Origin: Eurosta solidaginis
Taxonomy: Eukaryota; Arthropoda; Insecta; Diptera; Tephritidae
Direction: 5' to 3'
Assembly (NCBI RefSeq): GCF_040869045.1
Contig: NC_090320.1
Coordinates: 240,374,978 to 240,438,977, forward strand
Length of the DNA stretch: 64,000 nt
Each line of letters opens with the position of its first letter. Position 1 is the stretch's first letter. Position numbers and translations under genes: made by a program. A model generated the notes under the pieces. That model searched no databases, was not told the origin of the DNA, and was given only the letters and a program-made list of their open reading frames with translations. Below, one piece after another: positions 33,534 through 44,441 of the stretch.

Positions 33534-36342
33534 AACAAGTAAGGAAGGTTAAGTTCGGGTGTAACCGAACATTACATACTCAGTTGAGAGCTATGGTGAC
33601 ACATAAGGGAAAATAACCATGTAGGAAAATGAACCGAGGGAAACCCTGGAATGTGTATCAAATGAAAGGCATTAAAGAGTATTTTATGAGGGAGTGGGCC
33701 ATAGTTCTATAGGTGGACGCCATTTAGGGATATAGCTATAAAGGTGGATCAGGGTTGACTCTAGAATGCGTTTGTACGATATGGGTATCAAATGAAAGGT
33801 GTTAATGAGTATTTTAAAAGGGAGTAATCCTTAGTTCCATAGGTGGACGCCGTTTCGAGATATCGCCACAAAGGTGGACCAGGGGTGACCCCAGAATTTG
33901 TTTGTACAATATGGGCATCAAACGAATGGTGTTAATGAGTATTTTAAAAGGGAGTGGGCCTTAGTTCTATAGGTAGACGCCGTTTCGAAATATCGCCATA
34001 AAGGTGGACCAGGGGTGACTCTAGAATGTGTTTGTACGATATGGGTATCAAATTAAAGGTATTAATGAGGGTTTTAAAAGGGAGTGGTGGTTGTTGTATA
34101 GGTGGTCGCCTTTTCGAGATATCGCCATAAAGGTGGACCAGGGGTGACTCTAGAATGCGTTTGTACGATATGGGTATCAAATGAAAGGTGTTAATGAGCA
34201 TTTTAAAAGGGAGTAATCCTTAGTTCCATAGGTGGACGCCGTTTCGAGATATCGCCATAAAGGTGTACCAGGGGTGGCCCTAGAATTTGTTTGTACAATA
34301 TGGGCATCAAATGAAAGGTGTTAATGCGTATTTTAAAAAGGAGTGGGCCTTAGTTTTATAGGTGGACGCCGTTTCGAAATATCGCCATAAAGGTGGACCA
34401 AGGGTGACTCTAGAATATGTTTGTACGATATGGGTATCAAATTAAAGGTATTAATGAGGGTTTTAAAAGGGAGTGGTGGTTGTTGTATAGGTGGTCGCAT
34501 TTTCGAGATATCGCCATAAAGGTGGACCAGGGGTGACCCTAGAATTTGTTTGTACAATATGGGTATCAAAAGAAAGGTGATAATGAGTATTTTAAAAGGG
34601 AGTAATCCTCAGTTCCATAGGTGGACGCCGTTTCGAGATATCGGCATAAAGGTGGAGCAGGGGTGACCCTAGAATTTTTGTACAATATGGGTATCAAAAG
34701 AAAGGTGTTAATGAGTATTTTAAAAGGGAGTAATCCTTAGTTCCATATGTGGACGTCGTTTCGAGATATCGCCATAAAGGTGCAGCAGGGGTGACCCTAG
34801 AATTTGTTTGCACGATATGGGTATCAAATGAAAGGGGTTAATGAGCATTTTAAAAGGGAGTGGGGCTTAGTTCTATAGGTGGACTTTCGAGATATCGCCA
34901 TAAAGGTGGACCAGGGGTGACTCTAGAATGAGTTTGTACGATATGGGTATCAAATTAAAAGTATTAATGAGAGTTTTAAAAGGGAGTGGTGTGAAGGCGT
35001 TTTCCAGATATCGACCAAAATGTGGACCAGGGTGACCCAGAACATCATCTGTTGGATACCGCTAATTTATTTATATATGTAATACTTGCCAAGATTTTAA
35101 GGGTTTTTTATTTCGCCCTGCAGAACTTTTTCATTTTCTTCTACTTAATATGGTAGGTGTCACAACCATTTTATAAAGTTTTTTCTAAAGTTATATTTCG
35201 CGTCAATAAAACAATCCAATTACCTTATCATGTTTCAACCCTTTTTTCGTATTTGGTATAGAATTATGGCATTTTTTCATTTTTCGTAATTTTCGATATC
35301 GAAAAAGTGGGCGTGGTCATAGTCGGATTTCGTTCATTTTTCATACCAAGATAAAGTGAGTTCAAGTAAGTACGTGAACTAAGTTCATTAAAGATATGTC
35401 GATTTTTGCTCAAGTTATCGTGTTAACGGTCACGGGGAAGGACAGACGGACGACTGTGTATAAAAACTGGGCGTGGCATTAACCGATTTCGCCCATTTTC
35501 ACAGAAAACATTTAATGTCATAAAATCTATGCCCCTACCAAATTTCAAAAGGATTGGTTAATTTTTGTTCGACTTATGGCGTTAAAAGTATCCTAGACAA
35601 ATTAAATGAAAAAGGGCGGAGCCACGCCCATTTTAAAATTTTCTTTTATTTTTGTATTTTGTTGCACCATATCATTGCTGGGGTTCAGTGTTGACATAAT
35701 TTACTTATATACTGTAAAGATATTAAATTTTTTGTTAAAATTTAACTTTAAAAAAATTTTTTTTTAAAAGTGGGCGTGGTCCTTCTCCGATTTTGCTGAT
35801 TTTTATTAAGCGTACATATAGTAATAGGAGTAACGTTCCTGCCAAATTTCATCATAATATCTTCAACGACTGCCAAATTACAGCTTGCAAAATTTTAAAT
35901 TACCTTCTTTTAAAAGTGGGCGGTGCCACGCCCATTGTCCAAAATTTTACTAATTTTCTATTTCGCGTCATAAGTTCAACTCATCTACCAAGTTTCGTCG
36001 CTTTAGCTGTCTTTTGTAATGAATTATCGCACTTTTTCGGTTTTTCGAAATTTTCGATATCGAAAAAGTGGGCGTGGTTATAGTCCGATATCGTTCATTT
36101 TAAATAGCGATCTGAGATGAGTACTCAGGAACCTACATACCAAATTTCATCAATATACCTCAAAATTTACTCAAGTTATCGTGTTAACGGACGGACGGAC
36201 ATGGCTCAATCAAATTTTTTTTCGATCCTGATTATTTTGATATATGGAAGTCTATATCTATCTCGATTCCTTTATATATGTACAACCAACCATTATCCAA
36301 TCAAACTTAATATACTCTGTGAGCTCTGCTCAACTGAGTATA
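33534..36342 (-). mobile_element. Helentron-like element, copy D (complete, inverted)
   Basis: Minus-strand copy. Its 5' terminal TATACTCAGTTGAG is at 36342 and its 3' hairpin and CTTACTTGTT at 33534-33571. It holds the (GTCC)n tract (36187-36200), the GGGCGTGG-rich modules, and a ~130-bp minisatellite core at 33640-35045. It interrupts the mdg1-like element. Confidence 0.82.
33640..35045 (-). repeat. Minisatellite core of copy D, ~11 units
   Basis: Units of about 125-130 bp, each with a CTAGAAT motif, then TATGGGTATCAAATGAAAGG, then TCGAGATATCGCCATAAAGG (plus-strand reading). One unit near 34860-34990 has lost the middle segment. Confidence 0.88.
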
Positions 36343-36444
36343 AAAAATTTAAATAAAAGTAACTAACTACGATGAAAAATAGAATAGAACAAAGGCAGAT
36401 TAAAAAAAAATGAAAAACAGGTTTAAAGCACAAAATACATAAAA
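36343..36444 (+). other. Island of mdg1-like internal sequence
   Basis: About 100 bp of A-rich DNA separating two Helentron-like copies in the same orientation. No gene. Confidence 0.5.
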
Positions 36445-39420
36445 AACAAGTAAGGAAGGCTAAGTTCGGGTGTAACCGAACATAACATACTCAGTTGAGA
36501 GCTATGGAGACAAAATAAGGAAAATCAATCTGGGGTAACCCTGGAATGTGGTTGTATAACATGTGTATCAAATGAAAGGTATTAAAGAGTATTTTAAGAG
36601 AGAATAGGCCATAGTTCTATGGATGAACGCCATTTAGGGATATCGCCATAAAGGTAGACCAGGGCTGACTCTAGAATTTGTTTGTACGATATGGGTATCA
36701 AATGAAAGGTGTTACTGAGCATTTTAAGAGGGAGTGGGCCTTAGGTCTATCGGTGGACGCCTTTTCGAGATGTCCCCATTAAGGTGGACCAGGGGTGATT
36801 CTATAATGTGTTTGTACGATATGGGTATCAAATGAAAGCTGTTAATGAGTATTTTGAAAAGGAGTGATCCTTAGTTCCATAGGTGGACGCCGTTTCGAGA
36901 TATCGCCATAAAGGTGGACCAGGGGTGTCTCTAGAATGTGTTTGTACGATATGGGAATCAAATGAAAGGTGTTACTGAGCATTTTAAGAGGGAGTGGGCA
37001 TTAGGTCTATAGGTGGACGCCCTTTCGAGATATCGCCATTAGGGTGGGCCAGGGGTGACTCTAGAATGTTTGTACGATATGGGTATCAAACGAAAGGTGT
37101 TACTGAGCATTTTAAGAGGGAGTGGGCATTAGGTCTATAGGTGGACGCCTTTTCGAGATATCGCCATTAGGGTGGGCCAGGGGTGACTCTAGAATGTGTT
37201 TGTACGATATGGGTATCAAATGAAAGGTGGTAAGGAGTATTTTAAAAGGGAGTAATCCTTAGTTCTATAGGTGGACGCCTTTTCGAGATATCGCCATAAA
37301 GGTGGACCAAGGGTGACTCTAGAATGTTTGTACGATATGGGTATCAAACGAAAGGTGTTACTGAGCATTTTAAGAGGGAGTGGGCATTAGGTATATAGGT
37401 GGACGCTTTTTCGAGATATCGCCATTAGGGTGGGCCAGGGTGACTCTAGAATGTGTTTGTACGATATGGGTATCAAATGAAAGGTGGTAATGAGTATTTT
37501 AAAAGGGAGTAATCCTTAGTTCTATAGGTGGACGCCTTTTCGAGATATCGCCATAAAGCTGGACCAAGGGTGACTCTAGAATGTTTGTACGGTATGGGTA
37601 TCAAACGAAAGGTGTTACTGAGCATTTTAAGAGGGAGTGGGCATTAGGTCTATAGGTGGACGCCTTTTCGAGATATTGCCATTAGGGTGGGCCAGGGGTG
37701 ACTCTAGAATGTTTGTACGATATTGGTATCAAACGAAAGGTGTTGCTGAGCATTTTAAGAGGGAGTGGACACTAGGTCTATAGGTGGACGCCTTTTCGAG
37801 ATATCGCCATTAGGGTGGGCCAGGGGTTACTCTAGAATGTTTGTACGATATGGGTATCAAACGAAAGGTGTTACTGAGCATTTTAAGAGAGAGGGGGCAT
37901 TAGTTCTATAGGTGGACGCCTTTTCGAGATATCGCCATTAGGGTGGGACAGGGGTGACTCTGGTATGTTTTTGTACGATATGGATATCAAATTAAAGGTA
38001 TTAATGAGGGTTTTAAAAGCGAGTGGCCCTTAGATGTATATGTGAAGGCGTTCTCGTGATATCCACCAAAATGTGGACCAGGTGATCCAGAAAATCATCT
38101 GTCGGGTACTGCTAATTTATTTATATATGCAATACCACTAACAGTATTCCTGCCAAGATTCCAAGGGCTGTTGATTTCGCCTTGTAGAACTTTTTCATTT
38201 TCTTCTACTTAATATGGTAGGTGTCACACCCATTTTACAAAGATTTTTCCAAAGTTATATTTTGCGTCAACAAACCAATCCAGTTACCATGTTTCATCCC
38301 TTTTTTCGTATTTGGTATAGAATTATGGCATTTTTTTCATTTTTCGTAATTTTCGATATCGATAAAGTGGGCGTGGTTATGGTCAGATTTCGCCCATTTT
38401 TTATACCAAGAAAAAGTGAGCTCAGGTAAGTACGTGGGCTAAGTTTAGTAAAGATATATCGGATTTTGCTCAAGTTATTGTGTTAATGGCCGAGCGGAAG
38501 GACAGACGGTGGACTGTGTATAAAAACTGGGCGTGGCTTCCACAGATTTCGCCCATTTTCACAGAGAACAGTTACCGTCATACAATCTATGCTCCTACCA
38601 AATTTGAGAAGGATTGGTAAATTTTTGTTCGACTTATGGCAATAAAAGTATTCTAGACAAACTAAATGAAAATGGGCGGAGCCACGCCCATTTTGAAATT
38701 TTCTTTTATTTTTGTATTTTGTTGCATCATATCATTACTGGAGTTGAATTTTGACTTAATTTACTTATATACAGTAAAGATATTAAATTTTTTGTTAAAA
38801 TTTGAATTAAAAAAAATTTTTTTTTAAAAAGTGGGCGTGTTCTTAATCCAATTTTGCTAATTTTTATTTAGCACATATAGAGTAATAGTAGTAACGTTCC
38901 TGCCAAATTTCATCATGATATCTTCAACGACTGCCAAATTACAGCTTGCAAAACTTTTAAATTACCTTCTTGTAAAAGTGGGCGGGGCCACGCCCATTGT
39001 CCAAAATCTTACTAATTTTCTATTCTGCGTCATAACGTCAACCCATCTACCAAGTTTCGTCGCTTTATCTGTCTTTTGTAATGAGTTATCGCACTTTTTC
39101 GGTTTTTCGAAATTTTCGATATCGAAAAAGTGGGCGTGGTTATAGTCCGATATCGTTCATTTTAAATAGCGATCTGAGATGAGTGCTTAGGAGCCTACAT
39201 ACCAAATTTCATCAAGATACCTCAAAATTTACTCAAGTTATCGTGTTAACGGACGGACGGACGGACGGACGGACGGACATGGCTCAATCAAATTTTTTTT
39301 CGATCCTGATTATTTTGATATATGGAAGTCTATATCTATCTCGATTCCTTTATATATGTACAACCAACCGTTATCCAATCAAACTTAATATACTCTGTGA
39401 GCTCTGCTCAACTGAGTATA
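36445..39420 (-). mobile_element. Helentron-like element, copy E (complete, inverted)
   Basis: The 3' terminus and hairpin are at 36445-36481 and the 5' terminus ends at 39420. Its (GTCC)n tract is longer than in D (39251-39279). The minisatellite core (36545-38080) has expanded a subset of units with MMATTAGGGTGGGCCAGG-type variants, so D and E arrays evolved separately. Copies D and E lie head to tail about 100 bp apart. Confidence 0.82.
36545..38080 (-). repeat. Minisatellite core of copy E, ~12-13 units
   Basis: Alternating unit subtypes (one with GCCATTAGGGTGGGCCAGG, one with GCCATAAAGGTGGACCA) form a higher-order pattern between 36960 and 37960. Confidence 0.85.
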
Positions 39421-39445
39421 AAAATTGCATAGAAATTATTTTAAA

Positions 39446-39902
39446 CTAGAAGACCCGGCAGACGTTGTCCTGCCCTAAATTTGGCCTATCTGCATACATT
39501 TTAATAAGCTTTTTCCGTCTATCTATATCTTCGTCTCATTCTATCTCTTCCTCAATATCCTTTTCTCTTTTCTCTTCTCTCAATTCCTTCTCATTCTTCT
39601 GCATCCCTTATTGCCTGTCCCAGAGCGTGGTATGTATTTTATTCCAGTCCCACTCCGAGTCTCAGTCCCAGTCCAAATCCCAGTCCCAGTCCGTCTCTGA
39701 ATAATATATTACTCTGTACTAAAGCACTCAGCAACAGCTTTCATTGATATCCATATTGTATAAACACTGTCTAGGCATTCACTGGCCCACGTTTTGGCCA
39801 ATATCTCGAGACCTTAGTCACCCAGGGCTATGAAAATTACCCTCTGCACAACTAAAGACTCTCTTGAATTAAAAAAAATGTCATAGTACCTCTAAATCGC
39901 GG
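39446..39902 (-). mobile_element. Helitron 3' fragment, inverted
   Basis: On the minus strand the sequence runs to GGGCAGGACAACGTCTGCCG and ends ..TTCTAG with T next (39446), the same CTAG-T end and hairpin as the complete Helitron at 40954-47555. It contains (GGGACT)n-like repeats (39640-39700) and one minisatellite-like unit (39720-39840). Confidence 0.65.
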
Positions 39903-40462
39903 GCTGAGAGCTTTAAAGTAATTTTCATTGTGATATTCGATTTAGTTGCATCAACCTGGCAAAACTGATAAATATGCATGCGACGCCGAAATAAAGACAT
40001 GAATTAATAATACCCACATACCTATTTACATACGGCCCATTCGATTTGCCTTAAATTTGGTATAAAAATTTGCCTATATTAGTATTTATGATGCTTTTTT
40101 CCGGGAGGTAGACCAGAGACGGACGGGGACTGGTATTAGGACTATGACTGGGACTGAGACTGAGACTCGGAGTGGGACTGGGACTGAGACTTGGAATGGG
40201 ACTGGAACAAAACACATACCACCCTCTGGGACTGGCAATAAGATATGAAGAAGAATGAGAAAAACTTGAGAGAAGAGAAAAGAGCGAAGGAGAAGGAGAC
40301 TGAGTAAGAGATAGAATTAGACGAAGATGGAGATAGATGAAGCGAAAAAGACGGAGGGAGGAGTGAATAAAATGATTAGGAAAAAGTGTAGAGGGGCAAG
40401 GGCAGAGTAAGACGGAAAATACTTATTAAAATGTATACAGATAGACCAAATTTAGGGCAGAA
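39903..40462 (+). mobile_element. Helitron 3'-region fragment, direct
   Basis: Matches 47025-47535 of the complete Helitron (ATATTCGATTTAGT, CATCAACCTGGCAAAACTGA, the GGGACTGGGACTGAG tract, AGACCAAATTTAGGGCAGAA) and breaks off inside the terminal hairpin at about 40462. With the neighbouring inverted fragment it forms a palindrome-like pair. Confidence 0.65.
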
Positions 40463-40465
40463 TAA

Positions 40466-40720
40466 TTCTTATATGAACAGGAAATTTCTTGCTTTCACAT
40501 TACGATAGCCATAGCTGGTTATGAGATAGGAAAAGAAAACTCAGGAAATTCGGAAATCAAGGTATCAGAGAACCGAATAATTAAACATGAGCCACCAGTT
40601 GAAGAAGAAACCAATAACATCCAAAACATCCCCGACGTTTGGTTAATCGTTTTATTTTTCGCATTCATACTATTGATCATTGCAATAGCTATGATGCTCA
40701 AAAATTATTTAGACAGCTAA
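40466..40720 (+). pseudogene. C-terminal remnant of an unidentified membrane protein (85 codons, no start)
   Basis: An open frame from 40466 to TAA 40718-40720 ends with an acidic spacer (PPVEEETNNIQNIP), a clear hydrophobic segment (VWLIVLFFAFILLIIAIAMM) and a short basic/polar tail. This is the layout of a single-pass type I membrane protein tail. It lies in an island of the mdg1-like element directly after a Helitron breakpoint, so it may be an envelope-like ORF of that element or a captured host exon. I do not recognise it. Confidence 0.4.
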
Positions 40721-40953
40721 AAAGCATTCAAGAGCGTGTTTAAAAACAAAAACCTTATTACCTTAATATTAGAAACCCATTTCCAAACAATAACCCTCAA
40801 AATGCTTCAATTAACAGTATATTTTCTTGAGACAGCTTTATCAGCACCGTCTAAGTTCGATAGCAAACCAAAAATTTGAATAATCTTTTTGGATGCTCAT
40901 GACATCTTTGCAAAAGTTTTGATGGACAATTTTTTAAAAATGCATGTACTTAA
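40721..40953 (+). other. mdg1-like internal sequence, non-coding
   Basis: No gene seen. It ends with A at 40953, the left half of the A/T Helitron target. Confidence 0.4.
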
Positions 40954-41099
40954 TCTAGTATATAAAATTCTTCTGCCACGGTTTTAGAGGCTGAACTCCT
41001 CCGAAACGGCTGATCCGATTCTCATTAAATTTTGTGAGCATATTAGGTAGGTCTGAGAATCGGCCAACGTCTACCTTTTTTTTCGCTACGCGCATAGGG

Positions 41100-44000
41100 T
41101 CTTGAGATTAAAACGTGAACCCGGGTACCCCTAGAATGTGTTTATACAATATGGATATCAAATGAAAGCTGTTGATGAGTGCTATAGTACAGGATAATTT
41201 TCATACAACTGGAGGATAGGGTTTCCAGATATAGGCCAAAACGTCGACCCGGGTACCCCTAGAATGTGTTTATACAATATGGATATCAAATGAAAACTGT
41301 TGATGAGTGCTATAGTACAGGATAATTTTCATACAACTGGGAGGCTAGGGTCTCGAGATATAGCCCAAAACGTGGACCCGGGTACCCCTAGAATGTGTTT
41401 ATACAAATGAAAGCTGTTGATGAGTGCTATCGTACAGGATAATTTTCATACAACTGGGAGGCTAGGGTCTCGAGATATAGCCCAAAACGTGGACCCGGGT
41501 ACCCCTAGAATGTGTTTATACAAATGAAAGCTGTTGATGAGTGCTATCGTACAGGATAATTTTCATACAACTAGGAGGCTACGGTCTCGAGATATAGCCC
41601 AAAACGTGGACCCGGGTACCCCTAGAATGTGTTTATATAAATGAAAGCTGTTGATGAGTGCTATAGTACAGGATAATTTTCATACAACTGGGAGGATAGG
41701 GTCTCGAGATATAGCCCAAAACGTGTACCCGGGTACCCCTAGAATGTGTTTATACAGTATGGATATCAAATGAAAGCTGTTGATGAGTGCTATCGTACAG
41801 GATAATTTTCATAAAACTGGGAGGATAGGGTCTCGAGATATAGCCCAAAACGTGGACCAGGGTACCCCTAGAATGTGTTTATACAATATGGATATCAAAT
41901 GAAAGCTGTTGAGGAGTGCTATAGTACAGGATAATTTTCATAAAACTGGGAGGATAGGGTCTCGAGATATAGCCCAAAACGTGGACCAGGGTACCCCTAG
42001 AATGTGTTTATACAATATGGATATCAAATGAAAGCTGTTGAGGAGTGCTATAGTACAGGATAATTTTCATAAAACTGGGAGGATAGGGTCTCGAGATATA
42101 GCCCAAAACGTGGACCAGGGTACCCCTAGAATGTGTTTATACAATATGGATATCAAATGAAAACTGTTGATGAGTGCTATAGTACAGGATAATTTTCATA
42201 CAACTGGGAGGCTAGGGTCTCGAGATATAGCCCAAAACGTGGACCCGGGTACCCCTAGAATGTGTTTATACAAATGAAAGCTGTTGATGAGTGCTATCGT
42301 ACAGGATAATTTTCATACAACTAGGAAGCTAGGGTCTCGAGATATAGCCCAAAACGTGGACCCGGGTACCCCTAGAATATGTTTATACAATATGGGCATC
42401 AAATGAAAGCTGTTGATGAGTGCTATAGTACAGGATAATTTTCATACAACTGGGAGGCTAGGGTCTCGATATATAGCCCAAAACGTGGACCCGGGTACCC
42501 CTAGAATGTATTTATACAATATGGATATCAAATGAAAACTGTTGATGAGTGCTATAGTACAGGATAATTTTCATACAACTGGGAGGATAGGGTCTCGAGA
42601 TATAGCCCAAAACGTGGACCCGGGTACCCCTAGAATGTGTTTATATAATATGGATATCAAATGAAAGCTGTTGAGGAGTGCTATAGTACAAGATAATTTT
42701 CATACAACTGGGAGGCTGGGGTCTCGAGATATAGCCCAAAACGTGTACCCGGGTACCCCTATAATGTGTTTATACAGTATGGATATCAAATGAAAGCTGT
42801 TGATGAGTGCTATAGTACAGGATAATTTTCATACAACTGGGAGGATAGGGTCTCGAGATATAGCCCAAAACGTGGACCAGGGTACCCCTAGAATGTGTTT
42901 ATACAATATGGATATCAAATGAAAACTGTTGATGAGTGCTATAGTACAGGATAATTTTCATACAACTGGGAGGATAGGGTCTCGAGATATAGCCCAAAAC
43001 GTGGACCCGGGTACCCCTAGAATGTATTTATACAATATGGATATCAAATGAAAACTGTTGATGAGTGCTATAGTACAGGATAATTTTCATATAACTGGGA
43101 GGCTGGGGTCTCGAGATATAGCCCAAAACGTGTACCCGGGTACCCCTAGAATGTGTTTATACAGTATGGATATCAAATGAAAGCTGTTGATGAGTGCTAT
43201 AGTACAGGATAATTTTCATAAAACTGGGAGGATAGGGTCTCGAGATATAGCCCAAAACGTCGACCAGGGTACCCCTAGAATGTGTTTATACAATATGGAT
43301 ATCAAATGAAAACTATTGATGAGTGCTATAGTACAGGATAATTTTCATACAACTGGGAGGCTAGGGTCTCGAGATATAGCCCAAAACGTGGACCCGTGTA
43401 CCCCTAGAATGTGTTTATACAAATGAAAGCTGTTGATGAGTGCTATCGTACAGGATAATTTTCATAAAACTAGGAAGCTAGGGTCTCGAGATATAGCCCA
43501 AAACGTGGACCCGGGTACCCCTAGAATATGTTTATACAATATGGACATCAAATGAAAGCTGTTGATGAGTGCTATAGTACAGGGTAATTTTCGTACAACT
43601 GGGAGGCTAGGGTCTCGAGATATAGCCCAAAACGTGGACCCGGGTACCCCTAGAATGTATTTATACAATATGGATATCAAATGAAAACTGTTGATGAGTG
43701 CTATAGTACAGGCAGGATAATTTTCATACAACAGGGAGGCTAGGGTCTCGAGATATAGAAACGTGGACCCGGGTACCCCTAGAATGTGTTTATACAATAT
43801 GGATATCAAATGAAAGCTGTTGATGAGTGCTATAGTACAGGATAATTTTCATACCCCTGGGTGTCTAGGGTCTCGAGATATAGCCCAAAACGTGGACCAG
43901 GGTACCCCAAGAATGTGTTTATATAATATGGATAACAAATGAAAGCTGTTGATGAGTGATTTAGTAGAGGATAATTTTCATACCCCTGGGTGAGTAGGGT

Positions 44001-44435
44001 CTGGAGGTATAGGCCAAACGTGGGCCCGTGAACGCCTAGACAATGTTTTTACATTTATATACGGGTATCAAATTGAAGCTGTTGATGAGTGCTTTAGTAC
44101 AGAGTAAGTTTTATGCCGCCCGGTGACTAGGGTCTCGAGATGTAGGCCAAAACGTGGATCAGGGTAGCAGTAGGATGTGTTTTTACATTATGGGTATCAA
44201 ATTGAAGCTGTTGATGTGTGCTTTAGTACAGAGTAAGTTTTATGCCGCCGGGTGACTAGGGTCTCGAGATGTAGGCCAAAACGTGGACCCGGATACACCT
44301 AGAATGTGTTTTTACATTATGGGTATCAAATTGAAGCTGTTGATGTATGCTTTATTACAGAGTAAGTTTTACACCGCTGGGCGACTACGGTCTCGAGATA
44401 TAGGCCAAAACATGGACCCGGATACACCTAGATTG
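41100..44435 (+). repeat. Helitron minisatellite, about 25 units of ~130 bp
   Basis: Each unit contains GGGTCTCGAGATATAGCCCA, ACGTGGACCCGGGTACCCCT, AGAATGTGTTTATACAATAT and ATGAAAGCTGTTGATGAGTG. Some units lack the ~14-bp ATATGGATATCAA segment (for example near 41400, 41520, 42270 and 43415), giving two length classes. The last four units (from 43900) are much more diverged than the middle, as expected if new copies arise in the interior. Confidence 0.92.
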
Positions 44436-44441
44436 TGTTTT

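Noticed and set aside
41100..44435. CRISPR-like array (regular repeats)
   Set aside because: The whole ~130-bp unit is repeated with no unique spacers, in a eukaryotic context. It is a minisatellite.
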